Translations under genes and position numbers: made by a program | Origin: Elmis aenea | Lineage: Eukaryota > Arthropoda > Insecta > Coleoptera > Elmidae | NCBI GenBank assembly: GCA_947652605.1 | Contig: OX393576.1 | Coordinates: 52,986,966 to 53,050,965 of the forward strand | DNA: 64,000 nucleotides | Direction: 5' to 3' | The notes under the pieces: generated by a model | Database searches by the model: none | Seen by the model: the letters and a program-made list of their open reading frames with translations, nothing else | What the model was told of the DNA's origin: nothing | Shown here: one piece after another, positions 1 through 11,376 of the stretch | Position numbering within the stretch: position 1 is the first letter of the stretch | Layout: each line of letters starts with the position of its first letter

Positions 1-1179
1 ATCTGTATAAAAAATATTTTTTTCACCGTGTGAACTACCCTTAAGGATATTATTTTAATAATGTGTATTTTTATTAGTACTTTTGATTTGCTAATGTAAA
101 TTTAAAAATACATTGAAATCCGGAACACTAGTTATTAGGCTCACTGAAAACCATACGTGTATTATTGTATTTTTGTTGTTTTAATGAACAGTTTTACTTT
201 CGATTTCCAATTTTCTTCGCGTCCCCTTGAGTTATATCGCGCCTCCGCTTGGGGGCGCGCCCCACAAGTTGAAAATCTCTGATTTAGGAAATAATAGTAA
301 AATAGTGCCTACGTGTAACGTGTAACAAATAACGCGAAAATAAAATGGAAAAAGTAACATTAAATCAACCTAATACACCATTAACGCATTAAAAATAATA
401 AAGAAACTTTTATTTATTACAAATAACAGAAGTGTTTTATGCACATAAATACTGTAAATAGATTTGTGATCCGATGAAATTTTTATTACACGCTGTATTT
501 GATTTACGTTAATTGAAATTTCGGTTAAATCTCTATTATTGGGCTCCATACATTTTCGTATAATGGCAATTTAAAACGAATTATAAACTAATTAAGAAAA
601 TGCCACTTGAAGCATTCGTACTTTATGAAGTGAATAAACGGAAAATTGAATTGCTTGTGTTTACGATAAATTAAGTTCTTGGCGCTGCGTTCATCGTTAA
701 ATTTCTCATATGGAGCATTTCTATTATCTTCTACTATCACACGCTTCATTTCCGTTTTATGTGCACTTTAATGTTATTCACTAACTTGCCGCCTAGAAAT
801 GTAGTTCTTAAGTTTTTGAGCGTTTAAAGTCTTAATTAAAATTATGTTCGTTAACTTCGCAAACATATAACGGAAATTATTGTTTGAAATTTACAGGAGA
901 AAATCTGAATCAGTTAGAGACATCCTGAAGAAGTCCAAAAAACGGTTTTAAATTTTAATATAACTTCTTATAATCAACACAAAAAACAGTTTTTTTTACT
1001 TTTAGGCACGCAAACGTCTCATTTAGATAGCTTTGGTAAAATTGGCAGTGTGCAGGGTATTATAGAAAGTTCTTCTCTGAGAAGGAGACTGATCCGTTCA
1101 CGTTTATTTTGCAAGTATTCTTAACTAGCTTGGAAGCTTTTAAGGTGTTTGTAGTAAGAATGGTTATGTGTACTATTAT
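1..1179. other. AT-rich non-coding DNA with a possible hAT-like end
   Basis: No coding region is recognisable. At about 238-285 there is a GC-richer segment (GGGGGCGCGCCCCACAAGTT followed by GAAAATCTCTGAT) that resembles the terminal part of hAT elements, whose ends often read CCACAGGTTGAGAACCACTG. I could not find its partner end, so it may be a solo or decayed terminus. The remainder is AT-rich with no repeat I could match elsewhere in the window. Confidence 0.4.
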
Positions 1180-2283
1180 CCGAAAAAAGCTCCTGGCTTT
1201 GAACTGATAACAGGAGAAAGTGTTAAAGCAGCTCCCAAGCTACTAGTTAAGCTTACCAACCTTATCAATGCTGCATTTAGAATAAATACGTACCTAATCT
1301 GTGAAAAATGGCGGATATAATTATTATACCGAAAACAGGTAAACCCCCACCCCCACACAAAGCCACTTTCTATAGACCAATTTTATTATTACCTATCAAG
1401 TCGAAAAACTGCTTCCCAAATCACCAATTTGGTTTCAGACATAAACATTCCACAGTTGACCAAGTCCATAGGTCATAGTATAACTAACATAATTGAAAAA
1501 GAGTGTGTTCCGTAGTATTTCTGGGTGTGGCGCAAGCATTTGACAGGGATTGGCACGAAGGACTGCATTGTAAATTAAAACATTCGTCCCAAGCAATACA
1601 CTGAAATTCTAATATCTTATTTATCAGATATTTTAGGATCAAGCAGGAAGATACCTACGCTAATCTCAAAGAAATTAAAGATGGTGTGCCACAGGGTAGT
1701 ATTTTTGATCCAGTCCTTTACCTACTCTTTACTAGTGATCCTAGCTGTCGGCAAAAGCAACTACGCTAACACTACCAAATATCTCGGCTTAACACACAAT
1801 AAACTTCGCTGGAAAGTTCGTGTCAGAAAGAAAAGAACGGAGTTGGGTTAGATATCGAAAAATGTACTGGCTATAAGGAAGAAACTTCGCTCTGTCAGTA
1901 CATAATAACCTTCCACTATACAAGCAGATATTTAAACCAGTGTAGACCTATAGTAAACAGCTCTGGGGTTGTATAAAAAAAAAGCAACATTAAAGTAATA
2001 CAAACTTTTCAAAATAAAGTCTTAAGGAACATCGCAGATGCACCCTGGTACATTAAAAACGACGATCTTCATAGGGACCTTGCAGTGGAGTTTGTAGAGA
2101 GCGAAATTCAAAAAATTTAGAGAAGTCATGAAGAAAGACTATTGCGACAGGTGAATATCGAGGTTATCCAGCTTTTCGATAACAAAGACATAGTAAGGAG
2201 ACTTAAAAGGAAAAAAACCCTTTGAGCTGGTGTAATGTGACACTACTAATACATTATAAAATTGTTTAACGAAAAAAAAAAAG
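1180..2283 (+). pseudogene. Decayed Jockey-type reverse transcriptase
   Basis: Short in-frame blocks spread over three frames match, in order, the RT of the intact Jockey copy in this window (40290-42849). They are KKAPGFELITG (about 1182), YRPILLLP (about 1375), NQFGFRHKHSTVDQVH (about 1422), a VAQAFDR block (about 1528), DGVPQGS (about 1680), TKYLGLTHN (about 1780) and DAPWYIKND (about 2038), followed by an RRLKR-type C-terminus near 2200 and an A-rich tail near 2268-2283. Many stops and frameshifts are present, and the FADD segment is missing between PQGS and KYLG. The endonuclease and ORF1 are absent, so this is a 5'-truncated, long-dead copy. Block order and spacing leave little doubt about clade; the exact ends are approximate. 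Confidence 0.85.
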
Positions 2284-4800
2284 CAGAGTCGGTGCTTGTG
2301 TTAGAGCACAAGAATAGAATGCCTAATGTTAGAACAGATAGGAGACCTTAATGGGTGGCTCTTAAATCTTAACTTTTTTAGCATAATAGGTATAGAACCA
2401 ATAACTTATTAGCCTAAGACTAGATCGTAACATAATAAGTGTTTTATTGCTGAAGGAACACATTTAAAATAAAATATGAAATAACACTGTATTTTATTCT
2501 TAATAAATTCAATTTGGCTCTCGTAACCAAGGTAATAATGAAATAAATTGGACAATTCCCAAACTCGATTAACGCATCGTATTGTATTTCTTACAGAACA
2601 ACTTTCAAATAATAACCTTTTAGTTAAGTAATATATACGTTTTGACGTTTTTCGTTTAATATTACTGTCAACAACTTGTACAGAGCGCCTTATAATTGTA
2701 TCAACATATGGATCCTTTATTATGAAAGTGGTGTAAGTCCATTGTTCTCTGTTTAAAGATATTTAAGGGTTTGCATTTCAGTCGATTTAAAAATACTGAT
2801 AAAGTCTATTAAGTTTTTCCACGTTTATATCAATTTAAATATTTATTATTTATTAAGTAAATGACTTATTGGAGAAACTAATTAACATTTTTTTTTGGAC
2901 CTACACCATTTTTATAATTATTGAATTTGCAAATAATATTACATTTTAATTATTTCAATTTCAATATTACTTGAATACGGTATGTTTTAGTCCAGTTTTG
3001 TTTATCAATAAGAAGAAGAAACAAAATAATATTCTTCAATTCTATATTATGTATTAATGTTTTACAAATTACAGTACGTTAATAAGTTTTTTTTTTGTTT
3101 TTATAAACTCGTAGATATTGGTATTATTGTACATTGACTATCTTTAGTAGTAAATAGGCATAAAAGCTTTATGGAATTATTTTTACAATAAAAAGGAGTA
3201 CATTTAATTATTTTAAAGCTAATTTGTTATCAATTCAGTTGCCTCTGCATTTTGTAGCTTATTGATGACATTACACATTAAAAAATGTTGCAATTGTTCT
3301 TTCTATTACACGCAGCTTGTTATTTTGGCAGTCTAACAAAGTGACGAAATGGATACCATTAGTATCTAGTAGTAACCTTATTTTAAAACAACAATAAATT
3401 AATTGTTACTTATTACATGATCGCCTGATTAACAAACAAAAGAATTTACTGACGTACAATTACGAAATTGAAAAAAAAGATACTTCTCACGATTTAATAA
3501 TTATAATTTTTACAAGCCATATTTTATAGAATGTCAGTGAGACGTTATCCTTGACTAACGAATTCATAGCAGATCGATCAATTTTTTAAAAACATTTTGA
3601 GTTGCTATGTCCGTTACTGAAAGGTGAATTATCAGTCAAAATATAAAATAAAATGTTTTTCAATGAGTAATGACCTAAAAAATACATTCAAGAAATACTT
3701 AAAATTTTTTCAAAACAAAGATAAAGTCGATGATTGAGTCTGGTGCATCATCAGGCAATTAAAATTAATTAAACTGCATTTCAGCAGCTGTTAAGTTAAT
3801 GGTATATGCGGATATTTGAAATGTTAACTGCGACATTATACTAATTAAATGTCAAACTACGATCACCTACAATCAGAAATCTTAATTCCGTGCAGAATTT
3901 CCGCTATCAATTCATTTTAAATTAAAAAATGATAATAATAACAATATTTTAAAGTTGAAATGGCTACACAACTATTTCTGAAGCATTGTCATAATAACAA
4001 TAATTATGATTTCTTGCTAACAAGACTTCACTTGTAAATAAATTTCACTTTGTTTAGTGCTTATGACGTTGAGCATTATTTATCAAAATTTTTGCACACT
4101 TAAACCATACGAATAGCGCAAATAAAAACATCATTAACGTAGTTACATCTATTTCAGGTGTAAATTGAATGATTGCAGGTTGGTTTATTCAATTGTAAAA
4201 ATTATTCTTACAACGATTGTTACCGGATGAAGATGGTAAAAGTTTAATTTTTAATTTGTCGTAAATGCAGCTATAAACCTTTTTTTCTATGGAAACGTTC
4301 TGTAGTAGCGAACGGTGAAAGAAGTCAAGTAATGATATGATCAACCTTGAATGCATTTATCCTTCTAAAATCATAGATAATGATATCATTCATTGCGCTA
4401 TTTCATAATTTATTACCTATTATAAAAATAGTACTTTTTTATGGTAGTAATTACAATCATTTATACTTTAAGTCGAAATCGAGCTCGTGTTTATTAAATT
4501 TGAAATCGGATTCATGTTTGTTTCATCATGATTGTTATGCATAATTACATTTCCTTATTTAATCCTTTATATGCGTTTCATTACGTAAATATTAAATCCA
4601 ATTAGATCATTCATTACATTATCATTTTAATTTATACTAAGCAATTTTTGTACGCTCCGTTAGAAACAAATTAGTTTAATTAATAAGACTTTTTGTACTA
4701 TCTTAATAAAGATCTTAATTTTTCAAAGAAACTCTTAAAAAGGAATTATTAATTATTGTAAAAATGTTGTTTTTAAAACAGAGACGTAGTTGGAGTTATA
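2284..4800. other. AT-rich non-coding DNA
   Basis: About 2.5 kb with no open frame of note on either strand and no inverted or tandem repeat I could match. The base composition is uniformly AT-rich, as expected for intergenic or intronic insect DNA. Unannotated old repeats could be hidden here. Confidence 0.5.
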
Positions 4801-6357
4801 CAGGGTGTTTCTTAAGTAAAAATCATGAGGTGTGTCAAAAATTAAGGAGGATCTTTTATATAAAATATTTTCCTTAGACTTCTCTTTTCGGAGTTACACC
4901 CCGTAAAGGGGATCGGTAAAATTAGGATTTATTTTATTTCTCAAATTTGAATAAATGGAGAAGAATGGTATTGGGTAGGTAGATGTTTTATACTTATTAA
5001 AAGGTTTCCCCTAGTAATATTTTCAATCATGTCCCACCTTCACGGGGGCTGAAAAGTGCTACCCCTGTTTGTTTTTTTATCAGAACTTTTTATTGGGTTA
5101 AAATTTTGCAATTTAAAATGGTTTGTTTCTGTTCACATTGGGTAGAATTGACAAATGTTATTCATTTTGACGTTTACTCGGCGACAACGCAAACATAAAC
5201 AAACCACCAAATGAATCGTTTTATATTGAAGTAGATACCTATTTATTGGTATCCGGAAGATTCACCGAAAACCAATTCACCGAAAGCAATTCACCGAAAG
5301 CAATTCACCGAAAATCAATTCACCGAACAAGCAATTCACCGAACAAGCAATTCACCGAATCATCGAAAAATAAATGGATATAAATTACATGAAATATGTT
5401 AATCAAAGATCAGAAAGTAATATATTGTGACTGACCATCCTATTTTGTACATTGGTTGCACTTTTTGGGGTTAAGTACTTATTACTCATATTTTTATTGT
5501 TTTTAATTATGGCTTCATAAGGTGGTTGGACCCTCAAACGTTGTTTTACGTTGTTTTCTAATTTTTTTATTTATTTCTTACTGTGTAATAATTGCTCTAT
5601 ACCTGTGGATATAAATACGTAAAACAACGTTTGAGGGTCCAACCACCTTATGAAGCCATAATTAAAAACAATAAAAATATGAGTAATAAGTACTTAACCC
5701 CAAAAAGTGCAACCAATGTACAAAATAGGATGGTCAGTCACAATATATTACTTTCTGATCTTTGATTAACATATTTCATGTAATTTATATCCATTTATTT
5801 TTCGATGATTCGGTGAATTGCTTGTTCGGTGAATTGCTTGTTCGGTGAATTGATTTTCGGTGAATTGCTTTCGGTGAATTGCTTTCGGTGAATTGGTTTT
5901 CGGTGAATCTTCCTAGACACCCCTATTTATTGGTTCATGTTTACTTATTTTATTTTTTATTCAAAAACGGTAGGTTTTACGAGAAAAACTTAAGATTAAA
6001 TAAAGTTTCTACATAAACCAAGCTTTCAAAACAAAAATTTAAATTGCAAAATTTTTACCCACCAAAAAGTTCTGATAAAAAAACCAACAGGGTCGCACTT
6101 TTCAGCCCTCTGTTAAGGTGGGGGATGATTGAAAATATTACTATGAGAAACCTTTTAATAAACATCTACCAAGTATCATTCTCCTACATTTATTTAAATT
6201 TGAGAAATAAAATAAAAACCTAATTTTACCGCTCCCCTTTAGGGGTTTTAACTCCGAAAGGAGACGTCTAAGGAAAAGATTTTATATAAAAGACCCTCCT
6301 TAATTTTTGATAAGGACTCATCTCATGAGTTTTTTGCAATGCTTAAGAAACACCTTG
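4801..6357. mobile_element. Old foldback element with long diverged inverted arms
   Basis: The left arm starts CAGGGTGTTTCTTAAG. Its reverse complement, diverged but alignable over several hundred bases, ends the element as CTTAAGAAACACCTTG. Matching landmarks in the two arms include the TTAAGGAGG/CCTCCTTAA block, the AGACTTCTC/GAGACGTCT block, the GGGGCTGAAAAGTGC-type block and the TCAGAACTTTTT/AAAAAGTTCTGA block. There is no open frame, so this is non-autonomous. A younger foldback element (5248-5921) sits in its centre. A second copy of the same family is at about 45840-46720. The superfamily cannot be assigned from the termini alone. Confidence 0.8.
5248..5921. mobile_element. Young foldback element with CAATTCACCGAA repeats
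   Basis: Two inverted arms (5248-5551 and 5617-5921) appear base-for-base identical by eye apart from a few terminal positions, around a loop of about 65 bp. Each arm begins with GGT, then a GGAAGATTCACCGAA block and about seven irregular tandem copies of CAATTCACCGAA with spacers such as AAC, AGC, AAT and CAAG. The 10-mer CCTATTTATT flanks both ends (5238-5247 and 5922-5931), a likely target duplication of about 9-10 bp. That length would fit Mutator-like or similar superfamilies. There is no ORF. The relative at 45840-46720 lacks this insert, which supports recent insertion into the older element. Confidence 0.85.
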
Positions 6358-6399
6358 AATATAAAGTAATTTTTTTTTATTACACACTGGGTATTTTTT

Positions 6400-6560
6400 A
6401 AAATACATTTAAATTTTGATGTATGTATATCGCTGGTCTAACATATTTCATCGTAGAAAAAACATCTGAACGTTATTAGATAGAGAACTTTCTACCATGT
6501 ACAAAATATAAGGTTTATAGGGATTTACTCTTAAAATAACAAAGTTATAAATGTGTGACA
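6400..6560. repeat. Dispersed repeat, copy 1
   Basis: A block around CATATTTCATCGTAGAAAAA, continuing through a GAACGTTATTAGATAGAGAA-like stretch, recurs at about 20655-20770 with scattered differences. The two copies are in the same orientation. They have no coding potential and their full extent and class are unclear. Confidence 0.6.
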
Positions 6561-6958
6561 GTCAAACTGAATTGCCCGGTATACACATATTTGGGCCAAA
6601 ATTTATAGTCTCGTCAAAATTTTGATTTTACTGTTGTACCCAATGAAAACCTAAAAATCAATCACTTGGTGACCTAAAGATTCCTAAAAAGCTCCGCATT
6701 TTACTTGTATGTCAAAGTACGTGTAGAAACTTTTCAAGAACTGTAAATAGCAAACCTTAATCTATAACTTGAAGCCTTATTATTATTATTATTAAATTTT
6801 TATGAGTAAAAAACAAAGAAAGAGAAATGTGTTTATAGAGTAATTTTTGATCTGGAGAGACTACATTAAAAATTTTAAAAACTTATATGTTTCTGCTTTT
6901 ATCAAGTTGACTACGCGTTTTTTAAACTTCTGAATATCGGTACTTATTGAGCTTTTGT

Positions 6959-7629
6959 ATACCGGCTGTAACTGAGTTCTGGTACACCCCTTTTTTTCTT
7001 TAGTTTTGATTTTAGATTAATAAATTTGTAGACTTACAAGATGTGTTCCAAGCCGGATTATTTGAACATACATACATACACTTCCGGTCTTGTCGGAAAT
7101 GTACCTAACTCTGTTATTTAATACAAAACTCCCTGAATATTTTTACATTTTTGGAAAGAAAAAGCAATTTTGAATACAACTGCACTGTTTTGGTTAATTT
7201 TTATAAACTCAAATAATCTTTGGACCAAAGTTGACGTTTTTATTAAGTGTGCCATGGCCCCATGACCTTTTAATTTAATATCAAGTGTCCAAAAAACGTT
7301 TTTTGTAAATTTTATTGACATTATGGTTACTTTAATCGGCTTTGAAGGTTAAAGTCAATAAAAATTTACGAAAACGTTTTTCGGACACGTGTTGACATAA
7401 TAAAATTCAATTTATGCAAGACCCGGCACACTTATGAAAACATAAATTTTTTTGGGGTTATAAAAATGAACCAAAATGGTGCAGTTATATTCAAAATTGC
7501 TTTCTCTTTCCCAAAATGTAAACATACGCAGAGTGTTCCATTTGAAATAACAAAGTTAGGGCAATTTCCGCTAAAATCGGAAGTGAATCAATATAAGGGG
7601 TTATACCAGAACTCAGTTACACCTGGTAT
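6959..7629. mobile_element. Short foldback element (TGTAACTGAGTTCTGGTA family)
   Basis: The terminal inverted repeats read ATACCGGCTGTAACTGAGTT and, at the far end, the complement of ATACCAGGTGTAACTGAGTT. The arms remain inverted copies to the centre, including a CGTTTTTTGGACACTTG-type block on each side of a short spacer near 7330. No transposase is present; the open frame at 7118-7321 on the minus strand lies inside an arm and is not a gene. A longer member of the same family is at 25964-27716, so this copy looks like a centre-deleted derivative. Confidence 0.8.
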
Positions 7630-8453
7630 GTAACTTTTTGCTAAATAAAACGTATCTTTATCTCATATACTCCTAGGTACTAAGCAACATCCCATGCAAA
7701 TTGGGAAAATACCCTGTCCTGTATTTAAAAAATATACATATATATTTTGTAGTTTTAAATTACCAAATTTTTATTGGATTAAATAATTGTAGCTATTTGT
7801 GTATAATTTTAAGTTCGAACTTCTAAATGATAGGAACTTATTAAATATATTGAAACTTAAGTTGCATTATCAAATGAATCGATATTAACTGATTTTAATT
7901 AATGAGATCTTATTTATCAAGTTTTTAAGTACAGCTTATGGCAATTTAATTCGTTAAAAGCGGTTTAAAATACCAGAGCTTCGTTAAAATTTTAATTGCT
8001 CTTTGCATAAAACATGCGCTACCTTTGACTCTTTTTATAGTTCATAATTTTGAATACTACGAAATTAGAATGTATCAAGGTGTCGCTGGCGATTCCTTGT
8101 AGAAGAATTCATTCATGAAAAATGCGATGTTAAACGCTTCCGGTCCGATAGAACGTTACGATCATATTATTATGCGAAAGCGCCCGAGTATGACGATTCG
8201 TTTACCGAAATTAAATTTTGAAATGACTTTGGCGTTTGCTGACTAGAATATCTGATTAGTATCATTAATATCTGTCAGGCTATGGATATAAATTACTACA
8301 ATCAATCTAGACGATGAACTTAACAAATTGTCACGTATTGAAAAATAACCTTGACATGTTTCCTTTCGTCCATGCAAATGTATCAGGTTTAAGGTTTTAT
8401 ATGCAATTTTGGTATTACGTTATAACCGTCTATATTTTAAATAACATTTTTTA
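7630..8453. other. AT-rich non-coding DNA
   Basis: No gene or matched repeat seen. The segment ends at the 8-bp target duplication of the next element. Confidence 0.5.
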
Positions 8454-8461
8454 GCACGTAA

Positions 8462-8749
8462 CAGTGGCGTAGCGAGAGTAAAGGGCGCCCGGGGCATAGT
8501 TTTATTTTTTCCCTCCCCTCGGCCGTATTTTTATTGTAGTTTGTGAGTTTTAAGTAAAATAATGTTGTATTATTTATTTTAATATACTGTGATGATAATG
8601 AGAACAAATTTTAATAGTATAATGGTATTTTAGTTTTCTAGCTTTAAATAAATGAAATAAACTCAAAAATATTTTGTCTTCGCGGCGCCCCCTCAGGACT
8701 GGCGCCCGGGGCATCGATACCCCCTTGCCCCCCCGTCGCTACGCCAGTG
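8462..8749. mobile_element. Non-autonomous hAT element (MITE), 288 bp
   Basis: The element begins CAGTGGCGTAGCGA and ends TCGCTACGCCAGTG, imperfect terminal inverted repeats of the hAT type. It is flanked by a perfect 8-bp direct repeat GCACGTAA (8454-8461 and 8750-8757), the duplication length characteristic of hAT transposition. The terminal regions are GC-rich (GCGCCCGGGGCAT occurs near both ends, inverted) while the middle is AT-rich. There is no transposase, so movement must have depended on an enzyme supplied in trans. Confidence 0.92.
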
Positions 8750-8806
8750 GCACGTAACCAAATAAAGTTTGTAAAACCTATAAATTATGTATGTATTTCT
8801 TGTTTA

Positions 8807-9084
8807 TACAGGGTGTTTCAGAGCACCCGTACCAGCTCTTTTATTCGAAAATGCGACGTCTGACAAAGATGGAGAAAAAAATATTACAAAAAGGCATAAG
8901 TAGAATTGACTGACGCTATAGCGGTTTTCGTGATTAAACCGGAAGTGGCGAAATCCGGAAGTGACTTTATAAATTTAAATGGAATCATCCGGTTTTTATT
9001 GCATAATTAGAAAGATGTTTAATAAAAAAAACACTTTTTACTTCGAATAAAAGTGCTGGTACGGGTGGTCTGAAACATCCTGTA
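8807..9084. mobile_element. Short foldback element, TACAGGGTGTTTCAG ends
   Basis: The left end reads TACAGGGTGTTTCAGAGCAC and the right end is its approximate complement (CTGAAACATCCTGTA). Matching CACCCGTACCAGC and GCTGGTACGGGTG blocks and inverted TTTTATTCGAA blocks lie inside. It is about 278 bp with no coding capacity. It shares only the TACAGGGTG-type terminus with several other foldback families in the window. Confidence 0.8.
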
Positions 9085-9239
9085 TATTGAACTAAAGAAC
9101 AGGGACTAAAACAGAAAAATATTCCGTTCGTTTTTAATCGAAACGAAAAAGAAATATATCGTTTTCGGTCTTTACCTTGCCACCTATAATATTTCGTTTT
9201 TGCGAACCGAAATTTAATGACCGGTTATTACCTGTGGAA

Positions 9240-9388
9240 ATTAAACAAACAACTTCCATATCAAATTTTAAAAAACTATGTTTAGAATATGTGAAAAATA
9301 ATGTTAAGATTTAATAGTTAAGAAAATATGTACAAATAAATATAAGCAGCATTAAGATAATGTAAAATTAGCTAAAAGCTAAATAAAG

Positions 9389-9429
<41 letters not shown>
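9240..9429 (+). repeat. TTA microsatellite behind a possible retrotransposon 3' end
   Basis: A TTA trinucleotide tract of about 13 units (9390-9429) directly follows an AAATAAAGA polyadenylation-like sequence. This arrangement is usual at the 3' end of non-LTR retrotransposons with simple-repeat tails. The upstream 150 bases show no coding match, so the parent element is not identified. Confidence 0.6.
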
Positions 9430-9430
<1 letters not shown>

Positions 9431-9546
9431 GTACAGCGTCATTCAAAAAGTCTGCAACAAAAAAATGAAAAAGTTTTTCATTATCGATTTCTCAGAAAAT
9501 TTTATTCTTAATAAAAGTTAGTGCATGGTCTAAAACTAATACCTAA

Positions 9547-10665
9547 GCGAGATTCAGAACAGGAAGATCAGCCCAAGATTGGGTCTGTGTGATGAGACAA
9601 ATAACCGAAAAATACCAAACACTAATAACAAGCTTTGATATGTGCAATAGACTTAAATACAGCCTTTGATAGTATACAACGAAAAAAATTAAGACGATGA
9701 GTAAAGAGGAGTAAGTGACAAGATGATCAACGTAGTGCAAAGTTTTTACCATAAAACAAAAAATGTGGTGAGCATAGAAACAAGCACAACGTAGGGATTT
9801 TTTTTACAACAAAGGGAATTAGACAAGGAAGGATTCTGAGCTAAGTACTGCTCATAATGATAATGGATGACATCTCAAAAGAAAAGTAAACCATACAACA
9901 AAGGGAGTATACCTACTTTATAGAAAATTAGTGCCAATTAGAATAAATAAACTCATGTAGGTATGCAAATGATCTGATCTTGTTTGGAAAGAGGAAGAAG
10001 GAATTATAAAACATAATTAAAAAATGAACAAACAAATTAGAAACATGGCTTGAAAATTAATTTAAAGAATACAGAAAGAATACAAAAGGGAAACGATTGA
10101 ATATTAGGGGCATTGCTGGAGGAAACTGACAAAATTCAACAAGAAATCGTTAAAAAATCATCAAAGTAATGTTACTCTATGGAATTTTTATAAACTTTTT
10201 TTCAGTAAAAAGTAAGTAAAGAAAACTACTAAAACCAGAATTTATGAAACCAATGCTTATGTATGGCTGCGAATCATGATTTTTAAAAGACGTATTAAAA
10301 AGTAGAATCGAAACGTGCGAAATGAAATCACTAAGAAAAATTGAAAGTGTGTCAAGAGTGGACAAAATGAGAAGCGAAATTATAATAAATAAATAGTGTA
10401 ATAAAGCAAGTTGAAATCCACCAACTGAGGTGGTTCGGGCATGTAGTACTATTGAAAGATGAAAAAACAGTGAAAGTGATATGGGAAATGGAAGTAGGAA
10501 AAAGAAAAAGACGCGGACAACGCAGCAAAACGTGGAATAATGAGATCGCGAACATACTAAGGAAAACAGGATTGACATGGAACCAAACCACAATGGAGAG
10601 GAGCCATGACCCCGACACCGCTGGTAAAAGGCTTACGGATGATAATAAAAATAATAAAAATTAAC
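9547..10665 (+). pseudogene. RTE-type reverse transcriptase relic
   Basis: Frame-broken blocks appear in RT order: RFRTGRSAQDWV (about 9551), DLNTAFDSIQRKKLR (about 9650), KGIRQGRILS (about 9823), MYGCESWFLKD (about 10258), EMKSLRKIESVSRVDKMR (about 10320), and a C-terminal open frame (10452-10664) with WEMEVGKRKRRGQRSKTW, NNEI and LTWNQT. This order (AGFR-AFD-RQG-YG.E.W-EM..LR-RRG.....W..EI) is typical of insect endonuclease-reverse transcriptases of the RTE group. The endonuclease and catalytic FADD region are missing or unreadable. The open frames on the opposite strand here (10177-10618) are shadows. Confidence 0.8.
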
Positions 10666-10724
10666 CAATGAAACTAAAAAATGTGAAAATCAAAGCCTGA
10701 GGTACTGTATTCGATTTCTAAATA

Positions 10725-11376
10725 TACAGGGTTCTCGTTTTTCGCGGGCCACTATGGGGATCTCGTAAACGGTAAGAGTTACGACTTCGGTTAAATTGGG
10801 GCAAAGTTGTATATTCAGGTGCTTAATAATTTGACGCAAACAGAACTTATCTAGCTCTTTTAGTTTTTGTGATATAGGGAAAAAAGTAAAAAAGTGGATT
10901 TTTGTTTTTTGCCCGTAACTTTTTCATTTGATGTCAAATTTCATTTTTGTAAAAACATTTCCATGGCCACTTTTTGCAAGGAATCAGAATCCCCAATTAT
11001 ATTTTAGAGAAATTTATTACTTTACCGAAGAAAATATTCTAAAAATGTTTGTTGATAAGTGAACAATGTTAATGCATTCCTAACATATTTATTAATACCT
11101 ATTTTTTTAATTACTAGTTTTATTAGGTTTAACCTGTTTCCAAGGAAAAAGGGACAAAGAAATTTGACATCAAATGAAAAAGTTACGGGCAAAAAACAAA
11201 AATCCACTTTTTTACTTTTTTCCCTATATCTCAAAAACTAAAAGAGCTAGATAAGTTCTGTTTGCGTCAAATTATTAAGCACTTGAATATACAACTTTGC
11301 CCCAATTTAACCGAAGTCGTAACTCTTACCGTTTACGAGATCCCCATAGTGGCCCGCGAAAAACGAGAACCCTGTA
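10725..11376. mobile_element. Short foldback element, TACAGGGTTCTCG family
   Basis: The arms run inward from TACAGGGTTCTCGTTTTTCG and outward to its complement. Very similar inverted segments include the GGCCACTATGGGGATCTCGT block, the TTAAATTGGGGCAAAG block and the GTTACGGGCAAAAAACAAAA block. Length is 652 bp. Open frames at 11022-11241 on both strands lie within the arms and reflect the palindrome, not genes. The copy at 14532-16052 carries the same outer arms with a longer interior. Confidence 0.88.

Noticed and set aside
5262..5360. CAATTCACCGAA array as a possible CRISPR
   Set aside because: The units are about 12 bp with 2-5-bp spacers in a palindromic eukaryotic transposon. There is no spacer diversity and no cas gene.
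10177..10618. 138- and 88-codon open frames on the minus strand
   Set aside because: They lie antisense to the RTE C-terminus and encode low-complexity Phe/Ser/Leu sequence. The plus strand explains the region.
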